A stretch of 64,000 bases of DNA from Lingula anatina (Eukaryota > Brachiopoda > Lingulata > Lingulida > Lingulidae), in the NCBI RefSeq assembly GCF_001039355.2, contig NW_019775733.1, positions 159,662-223,661 on the forward strand, in the 5' to 3' direction. Below, piece by piece: positions 60,791 through 64,000 of the stretch (positions are counted from its first letter, which is position 1; every line of letters starts with the position of its first letter). The notes under the pieces were generated by a model. The model was not told where the DNA came from. It did no database searches and worked only from the letters and a program-made list of their open reading frames with translations. Made by a program: the position numbers and the translations under genes.

Positions 60791-63700
60791 AAGTCTCCGT
60801 TTTTCGTCCTGTTTTAATATGTGTTGGACAGAAAAGAAACCGGGTTTCAGCACCAATTGAAATGTAGGCGACACTGCCCAGGATGTTGGTATAAAATCCA
60901 ATGTATGTTTCCTGACCAATAACTTGACCTGTCCAGTGAAGGTCCGCAAAGCGTCAACGTTTGGTATGTTAGCGCGTTTCCTTATGTTAGCGTGTTTTAT
61001 TACTTCCTCATTATAGGCCATTAGAAATTCTGCCTTTCCAGACGATCTTGAGTAACTGGCGCACGGATGCCAGGCGTTGCCGTTTACGACAGTTGTGGCG
61101 GTACAAATTTATGGCCCTGTGGTGCAACCGCGCCCTGATGAAATCGTCTTTGGTAATACTTACTCCAATGCGATAGCTGTGACAGAAGGAGGAAGAGATT
61201 TTAGACCTTGTAATAGAGGGTACCGGAGGAGAGAGGCTCTTGCAGAAAGTGAAGGACCTTGTGAAAACCAGGAAGTAGTTCGCAACTGACAACTGAATTA
61301 TATGATCTTATGTGAGCTATCCTAGCAGAGCACCTAGCAGGGTACCCTACACCAGTGCCGCAGATGGACTTTTGACTAAATATTCACAGATATGTCTCCG
61401 GCCTTTTACGCCACAATTATGAGGGCACAAAAAGTGCACATTATTGGCCACAGGCATATCTGTGAATAGCTAGTGGAAATTCAATCTGTGGCCCTGGAAG
61501 TGGATATCCAAGAATACCGGGGTGGGAGTGGGTGGGTGGTTGGAGGGGGGGAGGGGAGGGGGTGGAGGTCGTCAAAAGTGTAAATAAACAAAGGGAGAAT
61601 GTTTTTCGTTTTAAATAAAAGCATTGACACGATTTCTTAAAAAAGAAAACCTGCCTAAGAATACCCGTTGAATGCAGTAAAAGGTTCATATAGTATGACG
61701 TGCTTCCATACTGGGTGCGCTATGCAATCAAACTTTTAATTTAAATACAAGTAAAATTGTTGAATCCAGCTTTAGTAATTAAAAGTGTGTATTTGTTTTA
61801 TATATTTATTGTTATATTAGGAATGCCTTTATTCTAATCATTCAGAAAATTTTGCGACGGGGATAGGGAATTCTCCTTAGCGTCCAGCTTCCTGTATTTA
61901 AAAATTCGGTGGTTGAAATAAAAGAAAAGGGGTTTCGAAATAGAGTAAAAGTATCCAAGTAAAAGATTTAGCCGACCAGGGTGGAACTGTATAAGACGGG
62001 CCGTGTTCTCACTGTAGTGTTCACAAATATAATTCCCAGACATGTAAATTAATTTGATTAGAGTCGATTGCTTGTGCACTCGACTCGTTTTATGGCCTTA
62101 CCTGAAGTCATGTAACTTAAGTGGACGTGTGCAATTTGAATAATTAAAATTAGTATGTACCGCCAAATTACTGCAGCACAGAATCCACCTAAAGATAAGA
62201 AATGGGTATAAAAGACGTCTAGAATTAATATCGGGGGCAGACTGAAGAAGACACGAAGTAGACCGCTCGTCGGAGCTATGGGAGACGGCTTAGAAGTTGG
62301 AGGCTTCACGTATAGAACATGTAGTTAGAGATCGTCAACGAATAAACCATTAAACTGGTCATTATGTGGACTTGGGTTTTCTTTGCGCGACATTACGTAA
62401 ATCTGACACGAACCGTGGAATTTCGAATTGCGTTATCCACTGAGTAAGTTTAAAACGTAATGTCCTATTTCGAGCCCACGCTTGAATTAAGCGTTCTAAA
62501 TTACATAAGTTTAGGACATTCATCTCATATGTATATGTAAAGGTACTTAACATCACGGATTTTCACTAAATTCATTCTTTCTTTTGAGAGATACTGGACC
62601 ACCAGCTTTGTCCGTGTTTCTGATTTTGTCAACTGTTATTGAGTAATACCCCTATGATCCAAGGGCGCAAAGATAAAGCAAACATATATATCTTGAAGGT
62701 TTAAAACAAATAATAAGACGACCAGCATAGAAGGCACAGTTTTTATCCAAATACAGAATATCGGATGAGGCGTTTTGCCCACCAGAAAATTTTCCAGCTA
62801 AAATAAACGATAGTTTTCACCAGTCTGTATTTTTCTGAATGAAAGCAAAAGTGGCTAATTTAAATACTTGTTTATATTCAACACCGCAGCTAACTGAAGA
62901 GTCATTAAAATGTCCATGTGCAGAACGCATCCGTGTGGTGCTGCGGCGTGATGACGTCATCTGTTACTTTTGAGGGACCGCTGCAGGCCTGAAAGAGAAC
63001 GAAAATGTCAGTTTACAATGAAGCGTCTGTTCAAACCCTTGTGGAGTGATAGATGTAAGAAGCATAGCATCCATTTGACCGTGTTTGTCGACAATTATAC
63101 ATGTAGTATTGTCGTGGTTTTAACTGTCTTTGGGCGTGTGCCAAATCCTGGAATCTTCTCTGAGGGTCACTTGGTGCAAACGGTGTTAAGATCTCTTTTA
63201 AAATTCTAGTCACGATACCAGCAGACATGCCAAGATGGAGGCGAGGCAGAGAACGTGAGTTAAGCGTGCACACTCCACACCCCCTTGACCAGCAGGCGTG
63301 GTCGTGACTTCACCGGGCAGCAGGCAGTCGGGGGCGGAGTATACGATGACGTAGCCAGGCCTGTGGACGAGAAACACCCTCACTGAAGACATACAGTGGA
63401 AAGATTCACCGATGCCGCCGTCCGGAATGAATTATTTATACGTCACACATGTAAGCATTGATTTGTGACGCAATTCTAGAAATGTTAACGTTTGGGGAGT
63501 TTTTTTTTTTTTTTTTGAAAATCTGACGATTTGTGATAAATGTTTAGATGTATATATTTTTTCAAAAGCATTACAGAAACACTGGGATATGTGTGTCTGA
63601 ACTATAGACACGTACAGTGGAGGAGTCAGCATTCACTCCGCCCCACTTTAAAGGTAGAATATAAGAGTAGGGCATCGAGATGAAGGATATTTGTGTGCGA

Positions 63701-64000
63701 TCATTCATACAAATATCCCCCATCATTGATAGTACATAAACACCTAATTAAATTCTTGCGATTAAGATGCAGCAAGTTACTCTACGTTGATATAGAACAT
63801 AACCACTCTTTGCTTTGAAAACAGAATCAAAATTACCATTCGCTGCAGTTATGCCTCTTGGTTAAACTGTTGATTATTGAGATTTCGAAAACTGAAATAG
63901 TTGATTTAATATCCTGAATGGTCTGCAGTACACTGCTATCGCCACTCTGTTAAGATGCTATTGACACTCTGTTAAGATGCTATTGACACTCTGTTAAGAT
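60791..64000. other. Right flank, no gene recognised
   Basis: Sequence with mixed composition. Two minus-strand frames at 60689-61292 are the longest. The rest shows a G-run near 61540, a T-run near 63500 and short ORFs without domains. I see no splice-consistent gene. Confidence 0.5.
63934..64000. repeat. 22-bp tandem repeat at the right edge
   Basis: CACTCTGTTAAGATGCTATT plus GA repeats about three times and continues past the window. Confidence 0.8.

Overview
The window is eukaryotic nuclear DNA from an invertebrate animal. It is AT-rich, has spliced genes with GT-AG introns, long (CA)n, (CT)n and (TA)n tracts, hairpin transposons and one LINE fragment. The gene set (BRCA1 with RING and BRCT, UBR3, core-1 galactosyltransferase), with intron-rich genes and compact intergenic space, suggests a marine lophotrochozoan, most likely a mollusc. 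The taxon is inference. Two single N bases (5162, 36764) point to a draft assembly.

Layout, left to right. (1) 1-3927 (+): the last six coding exons of a second, BRCT-only copy of BRCA1, running in from beyond the left edge. (2) 6554-10657 (-): a complete three-exon core 1 beta-1,3-galactosyltransferase gene (373 aa). (3) 10.7-20.7 kb: intergenic DNA with several hairpin (MITE-like) elements, a 305-bp foldback element and a 20-bp-type minisatellite. (4) 20.7-35.6 kb (-): a complete BRCA1 gene in 18 coding exons. The exons join to 7173 nt, which is 2390 codons plus stop, with every splice phase consistent. Its 3' part is an inverted duplicate of region 1. (5) 35.6-37.2 kb: the divergent promoter interval. 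(6) 37246-59807 (+): a complete UBR3-type E3 ubiquitin ligase in 37 coding exons (5505 nt, 1834 aa), again phase-consistent throughout. (7) 59.8-64 kb: UBR3 3' UTR, then sequence without a recognisable gene.

BRCA1 and UBR3 are both RING-class ubiquitin ligases and are arranged head to head, 1.6 kb apart. BRCA1 acts in DNA-damage repair. UBR3 belongs to the UBR-box (N-degron related) family.

The most unusual signals are: (a) UBR3 introns whose splice junctions have been tandemly duplicated, so the true donor or acceptor sits beside one to several copies of itself (seven introns); (b) a MITE inserted exactly inside the GTAAGT donor of a BRCA1 BRCT intron, leaving a working-looking donor, and present in both BRCA1 copies; (c) the inverted BRCA1 duplication, with all six BRCT exons intact in both arms; and (d) a MITE nested in a MITE of the same family, which defines the element ends. 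I saw no tRNA, rRNA, CRISPR or bacterial features.
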